In this document: piece after piece, positions 16,736 through 24,639 of the stretch
Layout of the letters: each line of letters starts with the position of its first letter
Numbering within the stretch: position 1 is the first letter of the stretch
Origin: Dorea sp. D27
GTDB taxonomy: Bacteria > Bacillota > Clostridia > Lachnospirales > Lachnospiraceae
Assembly (NCBI RefSeq): GCF_001185345.1
Contig: NZ_KQ236746.1
Span: 209,553 to 273,552 of the forward strand
DNA length: 64,000 bases
Reading direction: 5' to 3'
The notes under the pieces: generated by a model
Seen by the model: only the letters and a program-made list of their open reading frames with translations
What the model was told of the DNA's origin: nothing
Database searches by the model: none
Program-made: the position numbers and the translations under genes

Positions 16736-18252
16736 GAATTGTAGTGGTAGAAGACGAGGCGCCAATCAGGAACGGCATGAGCAGGCTGCTGGAGAAGATT
16801 AATCCCGAATATGAGCTTGCGGGTACGGCAGAAAACGGATTGCAGGGGCTGGAGCTGATTGAGCGGGTAAAACCTGATCTCGTCATCATGGATATACATA
16901 TGCCGGATATGGACGGGCTTACGATGCTTGCCAAAGTCCGGGAAAAGGGGATGAACTGCAAAGCCATGGTCTTGTCTGCATATTCTGACTTCTCTTATGC
17001 CAAGATAGCGATTGAGCTTGGAATTGAGAACTACCTGCTTAAGCCGATCAAGATACCGGAGCTGAAGCGGGCGCTGGAACAGGTGGAGAAAACGCTCATA
17101 GAGCAGCAGAGCAAGGAGGAGTTCTTCACGCTGGAAAATATATTTTACCGCAGCGCGACGGGGCAGTTTAAATCTGACAGACAGACGGATATCACATTGG
17201 AAGAACACTTCCGTATCGCACCGGATGAGGAGATTACGATTCTGCTCGTCAAGCTCGGCGGCTGCTACGCCGTCTACCATGATACGGTCCGGTCGCTGCT
17301 GGAAGAGACGGGAATCCATAAGGGGACGTTCTCTTCCTGCCTGCTGGAATTTGAGGAGAGAGAAAGCGTCATCATGCTCCTCTATAAGCTGGAGGACAGG
17401 GAGGAGCTGCGGCAGTATTTTCAAAAAGCTGTCATGCCCATGCTCTGCGGACAGGTTAAGGGCAGCATCACTGCTGTCTGGCAGTCATGCGAAGGTCTGG
17501 CGGAAGTGAATCCGACACTGACGAAGATGAGGGAAGCCCTGGAATGGAATCTCGTCTTTGGGCGGGAAACGCTCATAAGCGAAATGCGGATAGGCCAGAC
17601 GGAACCTGTGCCGGTCAAGTATCCGATGGACATAGAGACACAGGCCAGACAGGCGGTCGTCTCTAACAACAAGGTGGAGTTTGACGCCTGCACGAAGCGG
17701 CTCAGAGAATACTTCCTAGCGGCCATCCACTTTCCAAAAGAGATAAAGGAAGCCTGTACCCGTTACTGTATGGCAGTGTACCATACCGCCAAGGAGGCGG
17801 GCAAGGTGTCGGAGGACATATCGACCCAGGACATCATGAACAGGATTACTCACGCTTATACGTGGGAACAGATAGGTGAGGCATACCGCCAGTTCTTTGA
17901 AGGGCTCAGGTTCCACCGGGAAGAGGAGGCCACAAGCCTTATGGTGCAGCGTGCGGCGCAGCTCATACAGGAATACTATAACCAGGGGATTACGCTGGAA
18001 GAGATTGCACGTAAGCTGTGCGTTTCGGAGGAATACTTAAGCGCCCAGTTTAAAAAAGAGACGGGCAGGACATTTACAGAGACAATCCGCGGATTCCGGA
18101 TAGAAAAAGTGAAAGAGCTGCTTCTTCAAACACCCCTGAAGCTGAACCAGATAGCAGACCTGGCCGGCTATACGGATCCAAAATATATGAGCAAGGTATT
18201 CAAAGAAGAGGTAGGAGTGACGCCTGCGGAATACCGAAAGCTGAATAATTAA
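16732..18252 (+). CDS. YesN-type response regulator with AraC DNA-binding domain
   Basis: Cytoplasmic response regulator of 506 residues, partner of the kinase just upstream. The receiver domain (1-120) has the acidic pair VVEDEAP, the phospho-acceptor Asp in DLVIMDIHMPDMDG (near 55), and the conserved LSAYSDF and LLKPI positions. A middle region of about 270 residues is typical of YesN proteins. The C-terminal AraC domain (about 400-506) has two helix-turn-helix motifs: ITLEEIARKLCVSEEYLSAQF and LNQIADLAGYTDPKYMSKVF. It probably activates a sugar-uptake operon elsewhere, because no transporter gene follows. Confidence 0.92.
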   Translation: MRIVVVEDEAPIRNGMSRLLEKINPEYELAGTAENGLQGLELIERVKPDLVIMDIHMPDMDGLTMLAKVREKGMNCKAMVLSAYSDFSYAKIAIELGIENYLLKPIKIPELKRALEQVEKTLIEQQSKEEFFTLENIFYRSATGQFKSDRQTDITLEEHFRIAPDEEITILLVKLGGCYAVYHDTVRSLLEETGIHKGTFSSCLLEFEERESVIMLLYKLEDREELRQYFQKAVMPMLCGQVKGSITAVWQSCEGLAEVNPTLTKMREALEWNLVFGRETLISEMRIGQTEPVPVKYPMDIETQARQAVVSNNKVEFDACTKRLREYFLAAIHFPKEIKEACTRYCMAVYHTAKEAGKVSEDISTQDIMNRITHAYTWEQIGEAYRQFFEGLRFHREEEATSLMVQRAAQLIQEYYNQGITLEEIARKLCVSEEYLSAQFKKETGRTFTETIRGFRIEKVKELLLQTPLKLNQIADLAGYTDPKYMSKVFKEEVGVTPAEYRKLNN

Positions 18253-18445
18253 GGAAGAAAAATGTCGAAATCTGGACAAATCCTGCTAAAAATTTCCACC
18301 TTTTTGAAAAATTTCCCCCTTTTTAATGAAACAATATATGGTAACATGGCAATAATAAAATAGAACATATGGACTAGATATTGAAAAGCTTATTGAACAT
18401 TCACCGTTCTGTGAGCATAGATTAAAAAGGTAAGGAGAGATTATT

Positions 18446-18676
18446 ATGAGTAGAAAGACAGTGGTATTTGAAAGACCTGACGATGTCTTAGACTTTGTTA
18501 ACAAGGTGGGCAAGTATCCTTTTGACATGGATATGAAGCGCGGCAGATTCATCGTAGATGCAAAGTCTATCTTAGGACTTATGAATCTCGGACTAAAGAA
18601 TAAGATTGAGCTGCAAGTGTATCATGACAGCTGTGACGAGCTGTGGCATGACATCGAAAAATACATCGCAGCGTAA
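18446..18676 (+). CDS. HPr-like protein without the catalytic histidine
   Basis: A 76-residue protein resembling HPr, the phosphocarrier of the sugar phosphotransferase system. The second half DAKSILGLMNLGLKNKIELQ corresponds to the HPr Ser46 region, with the serine kept. The region where HPr carries the phospho-His (GLHARPA type) reads VNKVGKYPFDMDMKRG and has no histidine. It therefore should not pass phosphate from PEP, but could be a Crh-like regulator modified on serine; that role is inference. The start has AAGGAGAG upstream. It stands alone between the YesN gene and the MATE gene. Confidence 0.8.
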   Translation: MSRKTVVFERPDDVLDFVNKVGKYPFDMDMKRGRFIVDAKSILGLMNLGLKNKIELQVYHDSCDELWHDIEKYIAA

Positions 18677-18684
18677 TATAGCAC

Positions 18685-18713
18685 TTGAAGGAGGAAACCC
18701 CTCGGCGTATAAT
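18685..18713 (+). promoter_or_regulatory. Sigma-A promoter for the MATE gene
   Basis: TTGAAG, 17-base spacer, TATAAT. Start of transcription near 18720, leaving a structured leader of about 85 bases. Confidence 0.65.
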
Positions 18714-18777
18714 ATATAGTTACCGGACTGTAAATGTCTGGTAAGTATATATCTGTCCGGCAGTTTATGCCAGACAG
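18712..18777 (+). promoter_or_regulatory. Structured leader: two adjacent hairpins before the MATE gene
   Basis: Hairpin 1 (18712-18752) pairs ATATATA/TATATAT, TTACC/GGTAA and GGAC/GTC around loop TGTAAAT. Hairpin 2 (18753-18777) pairs CTGTC/GACAG and GGCA/TGCC. CCGGAC of hairpin 1 can instead pair with GTCCGG of hairpin 2, and TGTCTGG with CCAGACA, so two exclusive folds exist. No T-run follows hairpin 2; the ribosome site lies 10 bases after it, which suggests control of translation. No known riboswitch class was matched. Confidence 0.45.
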
Positions 18778-18803
18778 GATGTACGGTGAGGAGTTTTTTT
18801 ATT

Positions 18804-20165
18804 ATGGAACATAAAGTAAAGACAGACAGGAGCGGATATCTTTTTGACAACAAGACGCTTCTGGCATTGATTCTTCCGCTTATCGTCGAGCAGCTTCTGG
18901 CAGTGCTCGTCGGCATGGCGGATTCTATTATGATTGCAAGCGTGGGCGAACCGGCCGTGTCGGGCGTATCTCTCGTAGACCAGATAATGGTGCTGCTCAT
19001 CAACCTCTTCGGAGCACTGGCGACGGGCGGGGCGGTCGTAGCCGGACAGTACCTTGGACAGAAAAATGAAAAGCAGGCGTGCAAGGCAGCGACACAGCTT
19101 GTATGGTTCATCACGATCAGCGCGGTCGCCATAACGATAGTCGTGTACGCGTGCAAATATGTCATACTGCACGGCGTCTTCGGAAAGATTGAGCAGGACG
19201 TCATGGGCCATGCCAATACATATCTGATGATCGTGACCGCGTCCATTCCGTTCATGGCGCTGTACAACGGCGGGGCAGCTATCTTCCGGGCCATGGGCAA
19301 TTCCAAGGTGTCTATGCAGGTCTCCATCGTGATGAACATAATCAATGTAACGGGAAATGCCGTGCTGATCTACGGCTTCCACAGGGGGACGGAAGGTGTT
19401 GCCATCCCGACGCTCGTGTCCCGTATCGTGGCGGCGGTGCTCATCATGGCGCTGCTTGTGAATAAGAAGAGGACGCTGCACGTTGAAAAGACGCTGCGTT
19501 ACCGTCCCGACTGGCGGCTCGTCAAGAAGATATTAAGCATCGGCATCCCTAACGGGCTTGAGAACAGCATGTTCCAGCTCGGCAAGATACTCGTGCTGAG
19601 CCTCGTATCGACGTTCGGCACATATGCTATTGCTGCCAACGCGGTATCCAATGCCGTGGCGCTGTTCCAGATACTTCCGGGCATGGCGATGACACTTGCG
19701 GCTACGACGGTCATCGCGCGCTGCGTAGGTGCAGGCGACTATGAACAGGTCCGCTATTATAATAAGAAGCTCATACTGATTACCCATGTCTGCATGGTGG
19801 TGACAGTGGGGGCCATTTTCCTCATACTTCCATTCATTTTGAAAGCATACCATCTGTCAGACATAACGGCGGGAGTCACGAGGCAGATTTTGTATTTCCA
19901 CGGAATCAGCGCTATCTTCATATGGCCTGTATCTTTCATTCTGCCCGCTACGTTCCGGGCATCGGGGGATGCAAAGGCCTGTATGTACATTTCCATCCTG
20001 TCCATGTGGATATTCCGTATCATATTCAGCTATATTCTCGGCAAATACCTGGGACTTGGCGTATTCGGCATCTGGGTGGCGATGGTCATCGACTGGATAT
20101 TCCGCGCGGTCTGCTTTGTCATACGGTACATCCGGGGGAGCTGGAAGAAAAAAGCAATCGTATAA
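18804..20165 (+). CDS. MATE-family multidrug/cation efflux transporter
   Basis: Integral membrane antiporter of about 453 residues with 12 predicted helices; it exports drugs or metabolites in exchange for Na+ or H+. The N-terminal half has LILPLIVEQLLAVLVGMADS (helix 1) and GALATGGAVVAGQYLGQK, typical for the family. The C-terminal half repeats the pattern from IGIPNGLENSMFQLGKI. The ATG at 18804 has GTGAGGAG 10 bases upstream; a GTG within this site (18786) would add six residues and is less likely. The substrate is not evident. The structured leader suggests a regulated transporter. Confidence 0.9.
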   Translation: MEHKVKTDRSGYLFDNKTLLALILPLIVEQLLAVLVGMADSIMIASVGEPAVSGVSLVDQIMVLLINLFGALATGGAVVAGQYLGQKNEKQACKAATQLVWFITISAVAITIVVYACKYVILHGVFGKIEQDVMGHANTYLMIVTASIPFMALYNGGAAIFRAMGNSKVSMQVSIVMNIINVTGNAVLIYGFHRGTEGVAIPTLVSRIVAAVLIMALLVNKKRTLHVEKTLRYRPDWRLVKKILSIGIPNGLENSMFQLGKILVLSLVSTFGTYAIAANAVSNAVALFQILPGMAMTLAATTVIARCVGAGDYEQVRYYNKKLILITHVCMVVTVGAIFLILPFILKAYHLSDITAGVTRQILYFHGISAIFIWPVSFILPATFRASGDAKACMYISILSMWIFRIIFSYILGKYLGLGVFGIWVAMVIDWIFRAVCFVIRYIRGSWKKKAIV

Positions 20166-20188
20166 TCGCCTAAAGTTACAGGTTACCC

Positions 20189-20217
20189 TTGTAAATGCAA
20201 GGGTGCTCGTATATAAT
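20189..20217 (+). promoter_or_regulatory. Promoter of guaA with overlapping inverted repeat
   Basis: TTGTAA, 17-base spacer, TATAAT. The -35 box lies inside a perfect inverted repeat ACCCTTG-TAAATG-CAAGGGT (20185-20204), a possible operator. Confidence 0.6.
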
Positions 20218-20250
20218 TGAAAAATAGTTTAGACATAGGAGGAACTTCTT

Positions 20251-21798
20251 GTGAAGAGAGAATTGGTAATCGTGATAGATTTCGGCGGCCAGTACAACCA
20301 GCTTGTAGCCCGCCGCGTCAGAGAGTGCAATGTATATTGTGAAATCTATTCTTATAAAACAGACATTGAGAAGATTAAGGAACTGGATCCGATGGGCATC
20401 ATCCTGACGGGCGGTCCGAACAGCTGCTATGAGGCGGACTCGCCGACTTACAGCAGAGAGCTGTTCGAGCTCGGGATACCAGTGCTCGGCCTCTGCTACG
20501 GCGCACAGCTCATGATGCATCTGCTTGGCGGCAGGGTAGAGAGGGCGGATGTCAGGGAGTACGGTAAGACGGAAGTTATGATAGATAAGCTGGAGTCAAA
20601 AATATTTGAGGAAGTCGTTTCCCCGACCATATGCTGGATGAGCCATTTTGACTCTATCTCGAAGGCCGCGCCCGGATTCGAGGTTACGGCCCATACGGCG
20701 GACTGTCCCGTGGCCGCGGCAGAGAACGGGGCGAAGAGGCTCTATGCTATCCAGTATCACCCGGAAGTACTCCACACGGCAGAAGGCACGAAGATGCTGT
20801 CCAATTTCGTACACGGCGTGTGCGGATGCGCCGGTGACTGGAGGATGGACTCTTTCGTGGAAGAGTCTATCAGGTCTATCCGTGAAAAAGTAGGGGACGG
20901 CAAGGTGCTCTGCGCCCTCTCCGGCGGCGTGGATTCCTCTGTGGCAGCAGTCATGCTCTCCAAGGCAATCGGAAGCCAGCTCACATGCGTGTTCGTAGAT
21001 CACGGCCTGCTCCGGAAAAATGAAGGCGACGAGGTAGAAGAAGTCTTCGGGCCGGAGGGCAATTATGACCTCAACTTCGTGCGCGTCAATGCACAGCAGA
21101 GATTCTACGAAAAGCTTGCCGGCGTGACAGAGCCGGAAGAGAAACGGAAGATTATCGGTGAGGAATTCATCCGCGTGTTTGAGGAGGAGGCGAAGAAAAT
21201 CGGAGCTGTGGATTTCCTCGTACAGGGGACGATATACCCGGATATAGTAGAAAGCGGCCTCGGCGGAGAATCCGCCGTCATCAAATCCCATCACAACGTG
21301 GGAGGCCTGCCGGATTATGTGGATTTTAAGGAGATTATCGAGCCGCTCAGAGATCTTTTCAAGGATGAGGTCCGCAAGGCCGGGCTGGAAATGGGGATAC
21401 CGGAGTACCTCGTGTTCCGCCAGCCGTTCCCGGGGCCTGGACTTGGAGTCCGCATAGTGGGAGAAGTGACGGCCGAGAAGGTGAAGATGGTCCAGGATGC
21501 GGATGCAATCTACCGGGAAGAGATTCAGAACGCCGGACTTGATAAAGGAATCGGTCAGTATTTTGCCGCACTTACAAATATGAGGAGCGTCGGGGTCATG
21601 GGTGACGAGAGAACGTATGACTATGCGGTGGCCTTACGGGCGGTGAATACGGTCGACTTCATGACAGCGGAGGCTGCGGAGATACCGTGGAGCGTGCTGC
21701 AGAAGGTGACGAGCCGGATTGTGAATGAGGTGGCGCATGTGAACCGGGTGCTGTATGATTGCACTGGGAAGCCGCCGGGGACGATAGAGTTCGAGTAG
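20251..21798 (+). CDS. guaA: GMP synthase (glutamine-hydrolysing)
   Basis: Converts XMP to GMP with ATP and glutamine; cytoplasmic dimer. It has 515 residues, the usual length. The glutaminase domain (1-190) has the catalytic Cys in GLCYGAQ (near residue 82) and the His/Glu in QYHPEV. The ATP pyrophosphatase domain starts with the P-loop [10 protein letters not shown] (near 222), and the C-terminal dimerisation domain ends with KPPGTIEFE as in all GuaA. The start is GTG at 20251, six bases after AGGAGGAAC. It has its own promoter and a terminator after it. Confidence 0.97.
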   Translation: MKRELVIVIDFGGQYNQLVARRVRECNVYCEIYSYKTDIEKIKELDPMGIILTGGPNSCYEADSPTYSRELFELGIPVLGLCYGAQLMMHLLGGRVERADVREYGKTEVMIDKLESKIFEEVVSPTICWMSHFDSISKAAPGFEVTAHTADCPVAAAENGAKRLYAIQYHPEVLHTAEGTKMLSNFVHGVCGCAGDWRMDSFVEESIRSIREKVGDGKVLCALSGGVDSSVAAVMLSKAIGSQLTCVFVDHGLLRKNEGDEVEEVFGPEGNYDLNFVRVNAQQRFYEKLAGVTEPEEKRKIIGEEFIRVFEEEAKKIGAVDFLVQGTIYPDIVESGLGGESAVIKSHHNVGGLPDYVDFKEIIEPLRDLFKDEVRKAGLEMGIPEYLVFRQPFPGPGLGVRIVGEVTAEKVKMVQDADAIYREEIQNAGLDKGIGQYFAALTNMRSVGVMGDERTYDYAVALRAVNTVDFMTAEAAEIPWSVLQKVTSRIVNEVAHVNRVLYDCTGKPPGTIEFE

Positions 21799-21869
21799 AA
21801 TGTATGTAACCCAGAAACGAACGATGAAATATAAAATTTAAAAACCTGAGATAAGAGTATAAAAAGAGA

Positions 21870-21909
21870 GGCATTGAACAGAGTCAATAAACGCTGTTCA
21901 GGCCTTTTT
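21870..21909 (+). terminator. Rho-independent terminator after guaA
   Basis: GGC-TTGAACAG pairs with CTGTTCAG-GCC, followed by TTTTTC. It marks the end of the backbone before the AT-rich island. Confidence 0.8.
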
Positions 21910-22036
21910 CTTATATCTGTACCGTTTTTATAGTGTAAGTATAAAGAATCAGACTTTGTAGATACGAGGAAATAAAGCTTGATTGTTATTAAACTGTAAA
22001 AGTTACCTACTAAAATTAATAAAGGGATGTATATCA

Positions 22037-22090
22037 TGACAGACAGTGTTATGCTTCCCTTAAAAGAAGTAAATTACATATTTATATAAA
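22037..22090 (+). other. Possible 17-codon ORF or gene remnant at the island edge
   Basis: ATG after AAAGGG encodes MTDSVMLPLKEVNYIFI, then stop. It is the only plausible coding start in the 250-base gap between the guaA terminator and the Xre gene. It may be the surviving 5' end of a lost gene. Nothing else was recognised in the gap except the promoter at 22108-22136. Confidence 0.2.
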
Positions 22091-22107
22091 AGCTAATAAT
22101 TTTACGC

Positions 22108-22136
22108 TGGACAAGATAGAATAATCTTAGAATAAT
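22108..22136 (+). promoter_or_regulatory. Promoter of the Xre/helicase defence module
   Basis: TGGACA, 17-base spacer, AATAAT; 23 bases before the TTG start of the Xre gene. Each box has one mismatch to the consensus. Confidence 0.5.
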
Positions 22137-22158
22137 TGCGAACTGAGGTGTAAAATAC

Positions 22159-22497
22159 TTGCTTGATGAAAAGTATATTGTTAATCGAATTGAGGAATTG
22201 TGTCTGAAGCATAATAATATGAGTATGTATGCTATTTCGAAGAAAACAGGTATAAGTGAATCTTCTTTATCAAATTTAATGAAGCGAAAAAGTGTACCAA
22301 CTTTTACAACTTTAAGTAAAATTTGTGACGCTTTTGGTATAACGCTTTCGCAATTTTTTGCTGAGGGTGGAGTACGTTTAGATTTGACAGAAGAGCAAAA
22401 GGAAGTATTGAATACATGGGATTCATTATCAGAAAGGGAAAAAGAAAAAGTAGTTGATTATGTACAGGGGATAGTGGCGGCGAAGGAAGTAATCTAA
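22159..22497 (+). CDS. Xre-family helix-turn-helix regulator
   Basis: A 112-residue DNA-binding protein. The Cro/CI-type helix-turn-helix (about residues 18-60) contains SMYAISKKTGISESSLSNLMKRKSVPTFTTL. The C-terminal part, with LTEEQKEVLNTWDSLSEREKEKVVDYV, resembles short chromosomal Xre regulators of Clostridia. The start is TTG at 22159 with GAGGTG 8 bases upstream. It precedes the helicase gene by 52 bases on the same strand and is the natural candidate for control of the defence module. GC content drops sharply from this gene onward compared with guaA. Confidence 0.85.
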   Translation: MLDEKYIVNRIEELCLKHNNMSMYAISKKTGISESSLSNLMKRKSVPTFTTLSKICDAFGITLSQFFAEGGVRLDLTEEQKEVLNTWDSLSEREKEKVVDYVQGIVAAKEVI

Positions 22498-22549
22498 GAA
22501 TGGATTATTTTCTTTTTTGCATTATAGAAATATTATTTGGAGGAATTTC

Positions 22550-24454
22550 ATGGAGTACCCGAAAATAAAAATTAGTTACAATACATCGGAAGACGACCTT
22601 GTAAATGAATTTTATCTGCCTTGTTTAAAATGGGCAGATGGATTTGAACGGGGAGTTGGCTATTTTACAACGGGATGGATTGAACATAATGCAGAAGGGA
22701 TGGCTGAGTTTGTAAGCCATGGTGGTAAAGCAAAATGGATAACAAGTCCAATTGTAGATGCGAGGGATTTGGAAATAATTGAAAAAATAAATGATATAAA
22801 AAGAGAAGAATATATTGAGAAATTAGTTGATTTAGGCATAGAGAAATTAAAATATGAAATGGAAGAGAATACTAGGAATCTTTTTGCTTGGATGATTTAT
22901 GATGAGGTTTTAGAGATGCGGTTTGCAGTCCCGATTAAACGATTAGAAGATGGGGACTTTCATGATAAATTTGGAAATTTTTATAATGGAGAAAAGGTTA
23001 TATCTTATGTAGGTTCTATTAATGATAGTAAAAAAGGGTTTTCCAATTATGAGGGAATTATGGTTTTTCCATGTTGGAATGGGACTGACAGTTATTCTGA
23101 CATGGTAAGAAAAAAATTTAAAAGGTTATGGGATAATGCTGACAAAAATATTTTGTGCTATAAAATGACTGAAGCAGTGAAAAAGAAAATATTCAAATTA
23201 AGGGATGATAAACGACCATATATTTTACCTCAAGCAAATGATAACAAATGGAGTCATCAAGATGAAGCTATGGATAGGTTTTTAGATTGCAAACATGGCA
23301 TTCTAGAGATGGCGACAGGAACGGGAAAGACATATACGGCAATAAAAATTGCTAAGTATTTGCTTGAATCTAATACAATAGTAAGAATTGTAATTTGTAC
23401 CTACGGCAATGATCTATTGGATCAGTGGCATAAAGAGACTCTGATAAGGTTAAAAGAATTTAAGATATTTAGATATTATGAAACAGGTTATAAGGAGCTG
23501 TCGAAATTTTTGCTTTGCAAACAATCGTGTATATTAATTTTGTCTTTAAATGCAGATAAGGTTTTAGAAACTGTAAAAGGCCTTACAAAGTACGGAAAAA
23601 ATAATTATGATAAAACATTATGGGTTTTTGATGAGGTTCATAGATTGGGAGCCTTATCTTTGAGGAGAGAGTTGCAGAATAAAATAAAGCATTTCAAGTA
23701 TCGATTGGGGTTGAGTGCAACACCACTTAGGGAATTTGACCATGATGGAAATCGATTTATTGAAGAGGAAATAGGGGAAGTTATATATGAATTTGGACTT
23801 CAAACAGCTATTCAAAGAGGTATTTTATGCGAGTTTGATTATCTTCCTTTAGAATATGAATTAACTGATTTGGAGAGAAAAAGAAAAAGAGATATTATTG
23901 CGTCATTCGAGGCTAAAAAAGCGAATGGAGAATGTTTTAGCGAGGAAGTAATGTATAGGGAACTATCTAGAGTGAATAAGTTATCGATTTCAAAACTTCC
24001 TTTATTTGAACGTTTGATAATAGATAGACCGGAGTTGTTAGATAAATGTATTATTTTTGTTGAGACTATGGAGTATGGGATAAGTGTACAAAATATTCTA
24101 ACAAAATATATTTATAAGTATCATACGTATTATGCGGAAGATCAGAAAAAAGAATTACAGAAATTTGCAAAAGGAGAAATCAAATGCTTATTGACATGTA
24201 AAAAAATATCTGAGGGGATAGATATTAAAGCGGTAAAGAACATTTTTTTGTTTTCATCAGATAGGGGCAAATTAGTTACTACACAAAGGATAGGGCGTAG
24301 TTTAAGAGTCAATCCAAATGAACCTGATAAAAGAGCAAATGTTGTTGACTTTATCTGTGTGAATTTAAAAGATGAATTGCAAGAAGAGATTGAAGCGGAT
24401 AGGGAAAGAAGAGAATGGTTGTCTAATCTTGCAAATACACGGAGGATAGAATAA
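22550..24454 (+). CDS. PLD-domain superfamily 2 helicase (defence module)
   Basis: A 634-residue protein. The N-terminal part (about 1-200) looks like the phospholipase-D-like domain found in front of some restriction helicases: GVGYFTTGWIEHNAEGM and VISYVGSINDSKKGFSNYEG. The superfamily 2 helicase core follows with Walker A MATGTGKTYTA (near 255), Walker B box FDEVH (near 360), motif III LGLSATPLRE and motif VI TTQRIGRSLR (near 580). Such helicases unwind or translocate DNA for restriction. ATG at 22550 follows GGAGGAATTTC; a start at 22517 lacks a ribosome site. The stop overlaps the next ATG by one base. It is not recognisably DndH. Confidence 0.85.
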   Translation: MEYPKIKISYNTSEDDLVNEFYLPCLKWADGFERGVGYFTTGWIEHNAEGMAEFVSHGGKAKWITSPIVDARDLEIIEKINDIKREEYIEKLVDLGIEKLKYEMEENTRNLFAWMIYDEVLEMRFAVPIKRLEDGDFHDKFGNFYNGEKVISYVGSINDSKKGFSNYEGIMVFPCWNGTDSYSDMVRKKFKRLWDNADKNILCYKMTEAVKKKIFKLRDDKRPYILPQANDNKWSHQDEAMDRFLDCKHGILEMATGTGKTYTAIKIAKYLLESNTIVRIVICTYGNDLLDQWHKETLIRLKEFKIFRYYETGYKELSKFLLCKQSCILILSLNADKVLETVKGLTKYGKNNYDKTLWVFDEVHRLGALSLRRELQNKIKHFKYRLGLSATPLREFDHDGNRFIEEEIGEVIYEFGLQTAIQRGILCEFDYLPLEYELTDLERKRKRDIIASFEAKKANGECFSEEVMYRELSRVNKLSISKLPLFERLIIDRPELLDKCIIFVETMEYGISVQNILTKYIYKYHTYYAEDQKKELQKFAKGEIKCLLTCKKISEGIDIKAVKNIFLFSSDRGKLVTTQRIGRSLRVNPNEPDKRANVVDFICVNLKDELQEEIEADRERREWLSNLANTRRIE

Positions 24455-24639
24455 TGGAAATTTATAATGAATTGCAGATTGCTATTTCAGAAGTAGTCTC
24501 TGGATTAGATGAAAAGGAAAAATTCAAAAGACAATTTAATAAGTTGATTGAAAATTATTATGCTGATTCAGTTTCTGCATCAGAAATAGAAAATATTGTT
24601 TTAAATGCTGATTTTACGGAGGATGAAAGTGAGAATTAG
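24454..24639 (+). CDS. 61-residue acidic protein of unknown function
   Basis: A small acidic helical protein without cysteines or membrane segments. I recognise no family. The ATG has GGAGGATAG upstream and overlaps the helicase stop by one base. Its own end overlaps the start of the ATPase gene. This tight coupling argues for a real gene, perhaps a linker between helicase and ATPase. Confidence 0.6.
   Translation: MEIYNELQIAISEVVSGLDEKEKFKRQFNKLIENYYADSVSASEIENIVLNADFTEDESEN

Noticed and set aside
20155..20222. Classical purine riboswitch before guaA
   Set aside because: A loose three-stem fold and some consensus words are present, but junction bases such as the ligand-pairing GACTATG are not. 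The TATAAT words fit promoter boxes.
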